Below, piece by piece: positions 48,615-61,265 of a stretch of DNA of 64,000 bases. Within the stretch, counting starts at the first letter, position 1; every line of letters begins with the position of its first letter. Under the pieces are notes generated by a model. It worked only from the letters and a program-made list of their open reading frames with translations, had not been told where the DNA came from and made no database searches. Position numbers and translations under genes: made by a program. Source of the stretch: Serripes groenlandicus (Eukaryota; Mollusca; Bivalvia; Cardiida; Cardiidae); contig JASEVX010000011.1 of NCBI GenBank assembly GCA_031761405.1, positions 64,955,217-65,019,216 on the forward strand, given 5' to 3'.

Positions 48615-49213
48615 AAACTAGACGAACTAGACAAACATAAGATTCGTTAAAAAAAAGTGTAAACGACCCTAGAGATATAATCTAGATCATGTATAAAACG
48701 TAAAAATAGGCATTTAAATAAAGTCAACCCCTTTTCTACATACAATGTCTACAGATGACGCCTCTGAATTGGAAATCGATATTGGAAATCGATATAAATG
48801 GAAAATATAATCATTGGATAGAGTTGAGCACTATGTGGTAAAAGGAGGATGTGATAATTATGAGCAATTTCTGTTTATGCCAGAATGTTTTCAAATGTTG
48901 TCTGTTCCACGATATCGGCTTTCTGTAACCAGATCTTGACTTAATTTTTTTCTTAAAATTTAGTCAAACGAGTAAAATATTATTTGGAGAAAAAAGGGGA
49001 ATGTATCTCCTTTTCACGCAATGTTTTCAACACTGTGTGTGAACATTTCACTTCCTCTTGTCCAGATGCACTGGTCACTCTTTCGCCACATGATTTCGTG
49101 TATGGACATACATGTATATAGTTACATCCGTATTGAGTTAAGCTGACAGAATGGTATCATAAACCTCATTCCCACATACAATAAATCTGCAGCAGTCGAC
49201 TTTGAAAATAGCT
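48615..49213. repeat. Segmental duplication SD1, copy b
   Basis: It aligns with 40715-41430 and breaks off within M1 sequence at GACTTTGAAAATAGCT, continuing into ATAATACAGATG units related to the satellite. Confidence 0.82.
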
Positions 49214-49345
49214 ATAATACAGATGAAATACCCTATAATACAGACGCTATGACCTACACTACAGATATCATACCCTATAATACAGACTCTATGACCTGCA
49301 ATACAGATGATATCCCCTATAATACAGATAAAATACCCTATTATA
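49214..49345. repeat. Short satellite-like array
   Basis: ATAATACAGATGAAATACCC-like units with a period near 21 occur about six times and are diverged from the main array. Confidence 0.65.
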
Positions 49346-49364
49346 CAGAATGAATGCCCTGTTA

Positions 49365-51465
49365 TACGAAAAAAAACATCGCTTAATGGTAACAGGTGTG
49401 AGATTTCTGAAATGAAACTGGAAAAATCCATGGGGGCCGCCATTTTGGATATGTATAAAAAGCAGACGTAAAACACAGATTGAAAATTATTATCGGCTTT
49501 TTAATTTTGTTTTAAAAATCGGTATTTTGGGTATGTATAAAATGAGCAGAAAAACACGGATTGAAAATTATTGTCGTCTTTTTAATCATTTTTTTTTTAA
49601 ATGATCATTTAAGTGCTGTGTTATGTGGGAATTAACATTTGTACGAAAAGTTAAAAATAAATGGAAATCTGTAAGAAATATGTTTCCCCGTTTGTCAACT
49701 GTATCGTAGCCAAAGAAGGACGTGACGTCATTTCCGTTACACTTCATCTTGGCGTAACGTCGTTGGAGCGACGTCGTTTCCCGCAAAAAAGTGGTATCAA
49801 CATGAAAGACTCCAAATTCCTATACATGAGCTATTGACTCACTCATTAAAAGTATAATTATTTATCAAACATTGTGGCAAAAGGATAACTTCTCATAAGA
49901 AGCAATTGTTCTTGTGGCGACAATCTTATCCTAAATCGTCTGTTGCAAAGGCCTCAGAAACCGTCTCTAATAGGGAAAGGGTTTAGCAGAAATGTGACCC
50001 CTTACATAATTTGTTCCAGTCATATGACTGGTTGAAAAAGGCAGTCGCCAGGAGGCATCAGAAAAGGGCTGATCTATTTGCTTCTTTGCCATAATGCAAG
50101 TGATCGATTAAGGATCATCTTGGCCCTCATGTTTTAACCTCGTTCATTATAAATATATTCCTTGATTTTCTGAAAGTCTTTACTTTATTATTTTCTGTTC
50201 AAATAATAGACAACAGCAATACGAATTCCAAATATGTTTTGATATTGCAAGAAACATGACATTAACATTATTATTGTCTAGTCAATTACTTATAAATCCT
50301 TTTTTATGGCCAAAGTATGCTCTTTAATTTTTGTTTATAATTATCTTGCGTTTTTTCGTAAATAGGTAGCACCTATAGATATATTACAGATGAAATACCA
50401 TGTAATACGAAAAAAAAAACATAAATGGGTTTTTTCGTTCATAGATAACAGGTGTGAGATTTTTATTTTTTTCAATAACCCATGAAGCTTTCTGAAATGA
50501 AACTGGCCCCAAATCCATGGGGACCGCCATTTTGGGTATGTATACAATGAGACGAAAAACAAGAATTGAAAACAATTGTCGTCTTTTTAATCATTTTTTT
50601 TAAAATCGATATTTTGGGTATGTATAAAATGTGACGAAAACCACGGATTGAAAATTATGTTGGAATTAACATTTGTACGAAAAGTTAAAAATAAATGGAA
50701 TTCTGTAAGAAATATGTTTTCCCGACATCATTAGCCTTCTACGACCAAACCTAAATTTTGACTGTATCGTAGCCAAAGAAGGACGTGACGTCATTTCCAT
50801 AACACTTCATATTGGCGTAACGTCAATGGAGCGGCGTCGTTTCCCGCAAAAAAAAGTGGTATCAACATGAAATACCCAAAATTCCTATACATGAGGTATT
50901 GACTCACTCATTCAAAGTATAATTATTTATCAAACATTGTGGCAAAAGGATAACTTTCTCATAAAGAGCAATTGTTTCTTTGGCGACAATCTTTTCCTAA
51001 ATCGTCTGTTGCAAAGGCCTCCGAAACCGTTTCTAATAGGGAAAAGGTTTAGCAGAAATGTGACCCCTTACATAATTTGTTCCAGTCATATTGACTGGTT
51101 GAAAAAGGCAGTCGCCAGGTGGCATCAGGAAAGGGCTGATCTATTTGCTTCTTTACCATAATGCAGGTGATCGATTAAGGATCATCTTGGCCCTCATGTT
51201 TTAACCTCTTTCATTATAAATGTATTCCTTGATTTTCTGAAAGTCTTTACTTTATTATTTTCTGTTGTCGTAATAATATACGACAGCAATACGAATTCCA
51301 AATATGTTTTGATAATGCAAGAAACATGACATTAACATTATTATTGTCTAGTCAATTACTTATAAATCCTTTTTTATGGCCAAAGTATGCTCTTTAATTT
51401 TTGTTTATAATTATCTTGCGTTTTTTCGTAAATAGGTAGCACCTATATATATATTACAGATGGAA
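49365..51465. repeat. Tandem duplication of about 1.05 kb
   Basis: Unit 1 (about 49365-50400) and unit 2 (about 50400-51465) share, in order, AACAGGTGTGAGATTT, GGACGTGACGTCATTTCC, CAAACATTGTGGCAAAAGGA, GGCCAAAGTATGCTCTTTAA and GTAAATAGGTAGCACCTATA, with a few per cent divergence. Each contains a decayed M1 right half. Both units end at ATTACAGATG, again adjoining satellite units. Confidence 0.85.
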
Positions 51466-51657
51466 TAACCTATAATACAGAAGCAATAGGCTATATAATA
51501 CAGACGCTTTGACCTAAACTGCAGTTGCAATAGGCAGTATAAACTAAATACAATAACCCATACTACAGATGCACTAACCTATAATTGTCTATACAGGTAC
51601 AATAGGCTTTACACTACAGATGCAATAGCCTGTTATACAGACGCAATGAACTTTGAT
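51458..51657. repeat. Remnant satellite array
   Basis: About ten diverged 20-21-bp units (ACAGATGGAATAACCTATAA and variants) occupy the position equivalent to the 3.5-kb array of SD2 copy a. Confidence 0.75.
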
Positions 51658-52110
51658 ACGCGACTTTTAACACCAGTAACGTATACCGCAATACCCGACT
51701 CTGTATCACAATTGCGAACAATGCAGTTTAATTTCGGTCAACATCCCTCGATATTCATATATCAATATATAATGAAAGGTACTCCATTCATTTGTAAGGA
51801 CTTATTAAATGTCAGTGGTGATAATACCAGTGTACATAATTCAGTCGGATATGGGTTAACCCTTTCCCACATACATTAAATCGATTTTGGAAGCATCTAG
51901 ACACAAAATGGGGAAAATACTATAAATAAACGGTTAAGCAAGAAAAAAATAAAAATAATGAGAACGTTGCGGCAAAACGGGAAATCACAGTAAGCGGATA
52001 TTCTATTCCATAGGGCTCGGGAAGTTACATACACCTTTACAGTTGTAAAAGTCACGTGGTAAATATCTATCTACTCAGTAAACGTCTGTATTTGGGAAAG
52101 GGTTAGCGTC
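51658..52110. repeat. Segmental duplication SD2, copy b
   Basis: It matches 46266-46575 and 47813-47995 contiguously. The R2 element is absent; at that point the sequence reads GCAAGAAAAAAATAAAAAT. Confidence 0.85.
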
Positions 52111-52118
52111 TATTAATT

Positions 52119-52455
52119 GTTACCCTATTTGCTGTGCATGCAAGGTTAACACTTCTCGGGTATCGCAGTAATCGCTGACTCCTTATCTACAGGTATCTAC
52201 CAAACTACCTCAACGGCAGATTATATTTTAAGTGCGGTACTTGAAAACCGTCAAGGACTGAGTTACTTTTACGTTCTATAGTTAAAAAGTCGTTAAATAA
52301 ATTTAACTGATATTGCCACTGACCAATGAACAGTCTACAGTTAAGACAATTCCATTGGTCAGTGGTCAAGCTTGACTGCAGTATTTAATGCTGTGTATCA
52401 GTGAATATCAGCAGAACTCTACAACTAGAAGGTGGTTTCGGTCGTGACTCCGGTC
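52119..52455. repeat. Terminal block T, copy 1 (left)
   Basis: GTTACCCTATTTGCTGTGCA through CCATTGGTCAGTGGTCAAGC to GGTTTCGGTCGTGACTCC is found inverted at 59676-60357 and in direct order at 62628-63015. This copy starts inside the block, at GTTACC. Confidence 0.85.
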
Positions 52456-55385
52456 GTGAGTCCGGGCGGGACTCCGGGTTGACTGAATTATAAACTATAG
52501 TATAACTATTCAGATATATAAAAATATTAACAGTGATTATATTTGTTGACTTCTTTGACACACAGACAGTTATTATTATTCCGTTTATATCTAACGTTCA
52601 GGTGAACTGAACATTATAGCAAAGTCGCATTTTAAAACACAACGCACTATTATTTAATTTGGATTGGAGTAAAGCGATCATCGAACTCCGTGATTACTTT
52701 CCGAATCTATACGATCACTATTCGAAGTACTACATTAGGAAGTAAATTGGTGCCGTGACCAGGATTTCGAACTTTACACTTGTGACTGTTCTAGTTTCAA
52801 CAGCACATACTTAACGAGTCATCATTTGCCTTTTTGTGTACTTTCGTGGATCGTTTATCAGGAAGGAACATTCTTCGTGAACGGAAGCTGAATTGGTAAA
52901 CTGGTACTGGTACAACTGCTGAATTGGTAAATTGGTACTGGTACAACGTTTCTGGCGACAAAATCCACCTGGACGACACGTAAGTCATTTATTGTTTGTT
53001 TGATACATAGGCACACAGTTGTTTTATTTTAGGATAGGTTAAGTAAATTTTTGCTTTCACTATGGCCATATGTTTGTTAGTTAGGCGGATCTGTGCTATA
53101 CATGACTATTCGGCTCACCCTGAAAATACGCCGACGGTTACCGTGATTTATTATTATTATTCGGTTGTTTAAGATAACATTTTAAGACGGAAATACTTGT
53201 AAGAATTGTTTCTAAAATCAAGTTATGCAGTAATTTTTCAAGTTATTTAACACGACGGTTTAAGTTAAACTTTTAACCGAAGGTATCACTGGATAGAAGA
53301 AGGGTCATTATAGATTATGAGGGAAAGAGAATTAATGAGGGTCATTTGGTTTATGGGTGTATAGGTCCGCGGCATGTATACGCTGGGCTTAGACAAATGG
53401 ACAGACTGTGTACAGACGTCGACACACGGATAGATTGTAATTATTTGTTTAGGTTACTATTAAAAGTAGGAATATAATTACTTCAGGAATATGGTGGGAT
53501 TTTTGTTTTTGTTTTTTTGGTTTAAACAAAGTGTTTAGAATCTTTGTATCGAAATAATTTAAGGGAAACGGAAATTTCACAATGAATTATCAATTTTATG
53601 TTTAAATGAAATAAACGGAAATGAATTATCACATTTTAAAGTTAAATAATGTTAGCTGAACATTTGTCTCTATAGTGTAGGTTTATTACATGGAATATCT
53701 AATTCGTCTTTTTGAGTGCGTGGCTAATGACATTAGGTCAGAGTGATTAGGACAGTGCATCTAAAATCAAGTTGTTATGACTGAAATTGTACGTTAATTC
53801 ACATGAAACAACATGCAACAGCAAGTTGACAATTTGGCATTTTTGGAAGTGTCTGGGGGTGTTTTGTCGGAAGAGGATGTTCTTTTGATACAAATTCGTT
53901 ATAAGTTACGCGACCCGCAACGTTGTGTAAGGCGCGTAAAATGTATTAATTCTACGCGACATTATTTATCTCTCGGGTTATTAGAATTAAGTCTCCTTTA
54001 TGGAAGAGATAATTACGAATTTTTATCAGAGGTGTTTGTGTATTCGGACAAAATCACGTAAGACATTTCTTGTAGTTAAATTTCGTAAATTTAGTATCGT
54101 TACGATTGGACCTTTTTCGGGAAGAAAATAATACATGCGCTGCAATAATGCCCCGCGTAAGGCATAACAGTATAATATCCGATTGTCCAGTCTGACGCTT
54201 TACAAAGCTATATAGAACATGTTAAGGCTATTTTAGTCTATGACCGCGATCGAATAAATAAGCTAATTGACCGAGATAGGAATTTTACCGACCACGATAT
54301 ATGGTCGTATTTTGTTTTATTAATGTCCACCGCCCGTTGTTCCAGGTGGGGGAAGGGACATGTCTGTCATTCGAATTGTCTGTAATTGCTTTGACATTTG
54401 TAGTCACGATGACACAGGTCGTTTGTTTATACGAAACATAGTATTTATACATTAACATAGGTAAACAGTTTTACTTGACAGTTTATAGGTTTTCATGTTT
54501 GCACATGTACCGGTTACTTACATATGTTCATAGGGACGTTTTGAAAGCAAGAATTATGTGTTATTGTCTATATATTGCAAATACTGTGTGTCTGTGATAC
54601 AAATGAAAGCTAGAAATGACAACGAGCCTTCAGTCCCGATTACGGGATGATCGAGATTAGATCTGAACTAACGGTTGACTAGTCCTAAATTGGCGAGGAA
54701 CTGGTTGCACGTGATGTTGCAGGGTGATGCGAGTTGCATCTGGATTAATACGTCTGATTCGACGGCGCTTACACGTTAAGCGATTGACATTATTATGAAC
54801 ATGTTATATGGCGAAGAAATGTGTCTTTATGTGGACATTATACGCTGTATATCTATTTTTATGTCTGATTTAACTACTGCATTCGAGGTTTTCTTTATTT
54901 TCAATTGTTTAAGCATTGTTGTTATGCAGTATTTTTGCTATGTGTATTTCGATATAGGCCATGGTTGTATGACCTTCGGCCGATCGATGTAAACCACGAC
55001 AGCGACAGGAGAAAAATGGACATTTAATACCTAGTGTCACACTGATTGTTCTGTGTTTGATTAAATGGTCCTTGTCGACGAATTCTATAGTAAATGCGGT
55101 CTGAAAAGATCAATGTAGACGGCAAATAGCGGAATAGGGGTCGCACCTCACTATTGTCTATGGCAGTAATTATAGAAAAGTCGTGGGTGCTATCACCGAA
55201 AAGGTGTCTCGCAACAGAGTCTAAATATAGCCGGCATGTTCGATAATTTGATCGTTATTTTTTCATTACTTTATTAACGTTAGATTATGTATTTTATTGG
55301 CGTTGTTATATTTTGTATTATGTATTATTCTTTTGTAATTGCTCGTTCGTGAGGCCGTGAATTTGAAAATGTAAGGACAATGTAA
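52456..55385. other. Element interior without recognisable gene; LTR-type primer-site motif
   Basis: TTGGTGCCGTGACCAGGAT at about 52747-52766 resembles the primer-binding-site phrase that follows the 5' LTR of some metazoan LTR retroelements, but no matching LTR pair or reverse transcriptase was found. An 82-codon frame at 53813-54061 has no recognised domain. The remainder is AT-rich and unassigned. Confidence 0.4.
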
Positions 55386-55389
55386 AGGG

Positions 55390-55905
55390 TCACATACTAG
55401 CTTCAAAATTAAAAAATGTCAATGCAAAAAATATTTTGACTTAGCGTTAGAACGGCATTTATCCTACGAGTTATTACAATGTTTAGTCGACAATTTAATC
55501 GCCAATAGTCACGTGGCTTAGCAACAATTTTCAGGATTAACGTTACCGGCCGGACAAAAGTACTTGATTTGGCATGGAGTTTCTTTTCGACCTATATATT
55601 GATTTTATCCATGGAACCCACTTGATCGGTTCCGATTTTGCAAGATGGATGCCAAAATCCAAGATGGCCATCTGGAAAAAAGGAAATTTCATATATCTGG
55701 CTGTGAAAATTGGAAATGAACAGATGAGGTGTCAAATCAGGGGTTTCTGTGGTCACTGAAATAGATGCTGTTCATGGCATTTTGCTCAAGTCGCCCATAT
55801 CTAAGATGGCGTCCAAATTCCAAAATGACCGCCAATACTACAATGAAATGTATGACAGAAATTTGAATATAGAGGTGTAAAATCATTTTTAAATAATAAT
55901 ATATA
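55390..55905 (+). repeat. Repeat H, uninterrupted copy
   Basis: CTAGCTTCAAAATTAA to GTTTAGTCGACAATTTAATC corresponds to 62210-62345. GTGGCTTAGCAACAAT, GGAACCCACTTGATCGGTTC and CCAAGATGGC units correspond to 60646-61090. Here the two halves are contiguous. Confidence 0.75.
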
Positions 55906-55920
55906 AAGTGGTATGGATAA

Positions 55921-58900
55921 AAAAACCTGAAAAACTTTACTGAAGATGCCCTGATACTGGCACAAGCAGCAACAATCATTAGAAAGGATATCATTCATCA
56001 TGAAGGATTCAAATTCACCGGCCAGTTTCCACCTGGTTGTCAGAAATCGAGTCTACAGTGTCTCGTCTCCATGATTGTTAATGGTCCATATCTGATAGAG
56101 AGTAACGATTCACAAGTGTGTCTAACTGTTAGACAAAACATCGTCCACATTGTCGAGAAACGTAAACATAATTCGCCTACGAAAGTCCGGCACACGCTGG
56201 ACAGAGAGCCTCCACTACCAATTTACATTGGCATAAATATACACGCACTGACTAGAAGTAAGAAGATCATTCAAAAGTTACACGAGATGGGTATCAGTAT
56301 TTCCTTTGACAGGGTGATGCAGATTGAAAAGTGGCTCGCAACAGCTGTATGTGAGAGGTTTGAAGATGCTGGTGTAGTAGCTCCAACTATTCTGCGAAAA
56401 AGATTTACTGTGGGCGCTCTTGACAATCTCGATCACAATTCATTCAACAACAGCCACGTCATCTTTTCATGGCACTGGCATTAGTACATTTCAATTCCCA
56501 AGCACGAGGGATCACATAACCGCCATCAAGGTAATTAGAGCATACTCACTCGCTTCCAGACCAGTACGCTTCTGTTCCTGCAGTCCAGAGAGTAATAGTG
56601 AATCTAAAGTTGCTTCAGCTGGAACAGCTGATTAATTCCTGAAAGTATCACACATTACCAGGACTCGGTATGCCCACGAGGGCACTGTTCTTGTTCTTCA
56701 CAGTCTACTGAATGAAGCATTCAACCAGATCTAATGTTGATGAGAGTTTCAGCAACTGGCTGGAAAAATGTGTAAAAAAATCTCCCACGTTCAAGTTCTT
56801 GTACATGATCGCACCCTTCGAGATTCTGATTTTCATATTTATTAGAGCCCATCAGGAGTGCAACTCCCCATTGTATGTTGCTGTATCAGAGGCACTCGTA
56901 CCATAATCCTTTGCGTTAGACCATGTGAACCATTCTCAGTGACTGCCTGTACACATCAGAGACATGAAGGCGCTGCCACAAGAGATCAAAGCTGAGTTTG
57001 AAACCTCTGAATCACTGGACAATCGCAACGTCGTCACACAGATTCTTTGCAATCCCAATAAACCAAGCGCATGAGCAGGAGAATAAAGTGGTGAAAGCAT
57101 CAAGTGGTGCAGTAGGACTCGCTGAGAATCCAGTTGCCTTCAGCCGCTGGATGACCGTTGGACGCGAGCTTGCCGGACTTCTGAGACAGTACGAGAATGG
57201 ATATCTTCATGACGATGATCCAGAAAATCACGCTCTCTTTGAACACCATGAACAGGGTCTTGCAGCACAGAAAACCTTCCAGCAACAGGTTGATAGCCTA
57301 TTTAACACAACACGCAAGATGGGAAATCCCTTCCTGGATGACTTCCCAGAGTTGGTAACTCTTGATAGTTGTAACTGCGCGAATGAGGCGGTAGTGAATA
57401 CAATCCGTACACTGGAAGACACAGGCACAAATAAGTATCAAGAGTATGTGAAGACTGTGCTCGTGGACCGGAGTCACTCCATACATGATACGATCTCAAA
57501 GAATTCACTACCCCTGTTCTCAACAAAGCTCAGTCAGATCGAAGGAGTGCAAGAAAGTAAAGGTGCTTGAGAACAATGTGGCACTCTTCGGCCAGTTATA
57601 CATCTCCTTACAAAATAGAGATGGTGACATCAGTGAATTATTTGCACACGAAGTTCAGTCGTATCCTCTATCCCTGTCTGAGTTTGGAAACCAAATGTCA
57701 TCTGTTGCAATGTATCGAGGAACCAAACCAGACAGAGGCACCTGTATTATATGACTGCAAAGTTCTGGATGGTGCGGTGACTACATGCATTGCCTGTAAC
57801 AAATGTCTCAACAATCCAGGAATATGCTGACAATGTGTTTACACCCCATCTGGAACGTCAACTGCGTGACACAAAGCGAATGTATGTTGTGTGGGACAAA
57901 TACTGGCCATATATCTGAAAGAGGGAACCAGGGAGAAACGAGGCAAAGGTGTGCGTAGAAAAGTATCGGGTGACACAAAGCTGCCGGGCAACTGGAATGA
58001 CTTCCTCTATGATCCAATCAACAAGAAGGAACTCTTTGAATTCCTATCGTCAAAAGTTGCGAATTGCAGCATCCCTCCTGTGTGTTCGGTATATATCACA
58101 GCTGGAGAGCATGTTACATGTGTTGGAACGCAGAACACGAAATGTCCAGCTGCAATCAGGAAGAAGCTTACACTAGGATTGTTGTTTACGTGAAGCATGC
58201 TTTGGAGAATGGAGCAAAATCCATCAAGGCGCGAACTGTGGACACAGACGTCGTCGTTGTTCTTACCGGTGTGTTTCATGGCCTCTCTCAGATAAATGCT
58301 GATCTTGATCTCTGGGTAGCATTTGGAACTGGAAAGAACTACACTCATTACAGCATCAACGCCATTTGTGCCCATATTGGTGAACGTAAATCATGTTCCT
58401 TGCCCGTTTTCCACTCCTTGTCAGGATGTGATACTACATCAGCGTTTAGAGGGAAAGGGACGAAATATTTCTGGCAGGCATGGAATGCTTATGAGGAAGT
58501 CACGGATGACTTTGTTCATCTTCCTGCACATCCGTTTGAGCATCTTGACTTACATTCTGAATCATTTCAAAGAATCGAGAGACTAGTGGTCGTAGTTAAT
58601 GTCAAAACAAGTAACGCTATGAATGTTAAGAGTGCCTGGATGGAGTTGTTCAGCCAGAAAAGCCAAGCTGTTGACAAGAGAAACTACCTACTCAGAATGC
58701 ACTACTGCAGCACACTAGGAGGGCAGTATACCAGGCTGGCATCTGGACAACATGCATGCTATCTCAACAAACCAATCCATGTCTAACCGACTATGCGTTG
58801 GTGAAAGTTGGGAACTCATGGGAACCTATCTGGTCTACCATTCCAGAGGCGTCTAAAGCGTGCAGAGAATTGGTGAAATGTGGCTGCAAAAGGGCCTGTA

Positions 58901-58971
58901 CAGTCTGCGAATGCAGCAAGGCAAATCTGCTTTGCACATCTCTTTGTCGGTGCACATGTTCATCAAAATAG
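55921..58971 (+). pseudogene. Frameshifted remnant of a transposon-linked protein with XPG-like nuclease motifs and a C-terminal CXC cluster
   Basis: Colinear pieces of one protein of roughly 900-1000 residues lie in all three forward frames. From 55921 in frame 1: a region with PIYIGINIHALTRS and GISISFDRVMQIE. SFHGTGIS follows in frame 2 at about 56475. From 56945: LPVHIRDMKAL, then INQAHEQENKVVK and GAVGLAENPVAFSRW. From about 57550: VALFGQLYI. Frame 3 at 57950: KRGKGVRRKVSGDTKLPGNW. Frame 2: CNQEEAYTRI, VDTDVVVVL and HSLSGCDTTSAFRGKG. Finally from 58690 in frame 1: LPTQNALLQHTRRAVYQAG and CGCKRACTVCEC, with stop TAG at 58969. The EEA / DTD / GCD order resembles the acidic metal-binding residues of XPG/FEN1-type nucleases. 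I know the family as multicopy and uncharacterised in many invertebrates; the nuclease role is inference. At least five frame changes and internal stops make it non-functional. Confidence 0.75.
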
Positions 58972-59087
58972 GATACATCGACTGTGAACTGTCTGGTAGA
59001 GATACATTGTATTGAAACATTGTAGATATAATTCCTGAATACTACCAATATGTACTTAACATGTAGGCTGATATGTAGCTATAGAAG

Positions 59088-59675
<588 letters not shown>

Positions 59676-59690
<15 letters not shown>

Positions 59691-60645
59691 ACCACCTTAT
59701 AAAGTAGAGTTCTGCTGATATTATTTATTATTTGTTTTTATTTACCCTCGCCGTGCATAATTAACTATTTGGCGAGCAGACAAAGTTAGATACAAGGGAG
59801 TCCGGGTGCGATACCCTAGCTCTTTCCGAAAAGACCCCTTGGTTCTTTTACGTGCCCGGTGTATAGCACCGATACACGCGAGGTTATTTTTCCTGGAAAG
59901 GACCAGTACTTAACCTCTAGTTGAGTGGGGGACGCTTAAAAGCATCCCTCAAATTTCCAGAACCTGGACCGGGATTTGAACCCCAGACCTCTGGATTGAC
60001 CCCGCCACTCACTGCTGATATTCACTGATACACAGCATTATATACTGCAGTCAAGCTTGACCACTGACCAATGAAATTGTCTTAACTGTAGACTGTTCAT
60101 TGGTCAGCGGCAATATCAGTTGTTTAACGACTTTTTAACTATAGAACGTAAAAGTAACTCAGTCCTTGACAGATTTTCAAGTACCGCACTTAAAATATAA
60201 ACAGTCCTTGACGGACTTTTCAAGTACCGCACTTAAAATATAATCTGCCGTTGACGTATTTTGGTAGATACCTGTAGATACGGAGTCAGCGATTACTGCG
60301 GTACCCGAGAAGGGTTAACCTTGCATGCACAGCAAAAAAGGTAACATTCCCCTTACCAAGTGAAACACACTGAAAGTGTTTTTCAAGAACCAAAAGTGCA
60401 TTGAGGATAATTATTAATATATATGTAAATAAACCCGAAACCTGATACTATAGCTGAAATATAAAAACAATATTGAATTCTACGAACGAATTCCTTCAAA
60501 TACAATCGTTAGCCGATATAGATGGCGCCTGGGGCTATATGTTGTCGAAAACATTGCACATGAGATGTTCGCATTAATGCAGTCACATGTAATCAGACGA
60601 TTCACATTCATTCTTGACATGCAATCGAATCCTCGCCCCACTTGT
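59676..60645. repeat. Terminal block T, copy 2 (inverted)
   Basis: It is the reverse complement of 62345-63010, interrupted by the SINE at 59723. The stretch CAGTCCTTGAC...AAGTACCGCACTTAAAATAT occurs twice in tandem in both copies but once in copy 1. Confidence 0.88.
59723..60011 (-). mobile_element. SINE S4 with 11-bp target duplication
   Basis: On the minus strand, GAGTGGCGGGGTCAATCC then TGGGGTTCAAATCCCGG form the tRNA-like head; the body carries GGGGTCTTTTCGGAAAGAGC and the tail is ATAAAAACAAATAATAAA. CTGCTGATATT flanks it at 59712-59722 and 60012-60022. Confidence 0.85.
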
Positions 60646-61265
60646 AGTCAGGTGGCTTAGCAAATTTAATGTTACCAGCCGGACAAAAGTAGCAAATTTG
60701 GCATGGAGTTTCTTTTCGACCTATCTATTGATTTTATCCTTGGAACCCACTTGATCGGTTCCGATTTTCCAAGATGGCCGCCAGAGCAAAAGGAAATGTC
60801 ATATATCTGCTGTAAAAAACAGGAATGAACAAATGATGTGTCAATTCAAGTGTTTCCGGGGTCACTGAAACAGATGCTGGTCATGGCATGTTGCTCGGAT
60901 CACCTATTTTCAAGATGGCGGCCAAATTTCAAAATGGCCACCAAAAAAAAAGAAATTTCGTATATCTGACTGAAAATCGGAAATGAACAAATGAGGTGTC
61001 AATTTAGGGCTTTCTTGGGTCTCTGAAACTGCTGAAGATGCTGGTCATAGCATTTTGCTCAAGTCACCCATTTCCAAGATGGCAGTAAATATTACAGAAA
61101 ATACACATGTTGTCACTGGCTATAGACGTCACAGACAGGCATTTGTGAAATCAAAACAAAGGGTTTTGTTGTCACTAAAACCGATTTTTGACACTATCCA
61201 TGATTATACCATTCATCTTTCAAGATAATGTCTTACTTGGCCTGATTTTGAATGGTTATTGTGAC
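60646..61265. repeat. Repeat H, right half, with CCAAGATGGC tandem units
   Basis: It matches 55500-55900 and extends it: a unit of about 125-145 bp with CCAAGATGGCNGCCAAA and GAACAAATGAGGTGTCAAT repeats three times. Confidence 0.75.

Noticed and set aside
53813..54061. 82-codon frame starting MQQQVDNLAFLEV
   Set aside because: No family was recognised and it is isolated. It could be a decayed exon of the surrounding element but cannot be supported as a gene.
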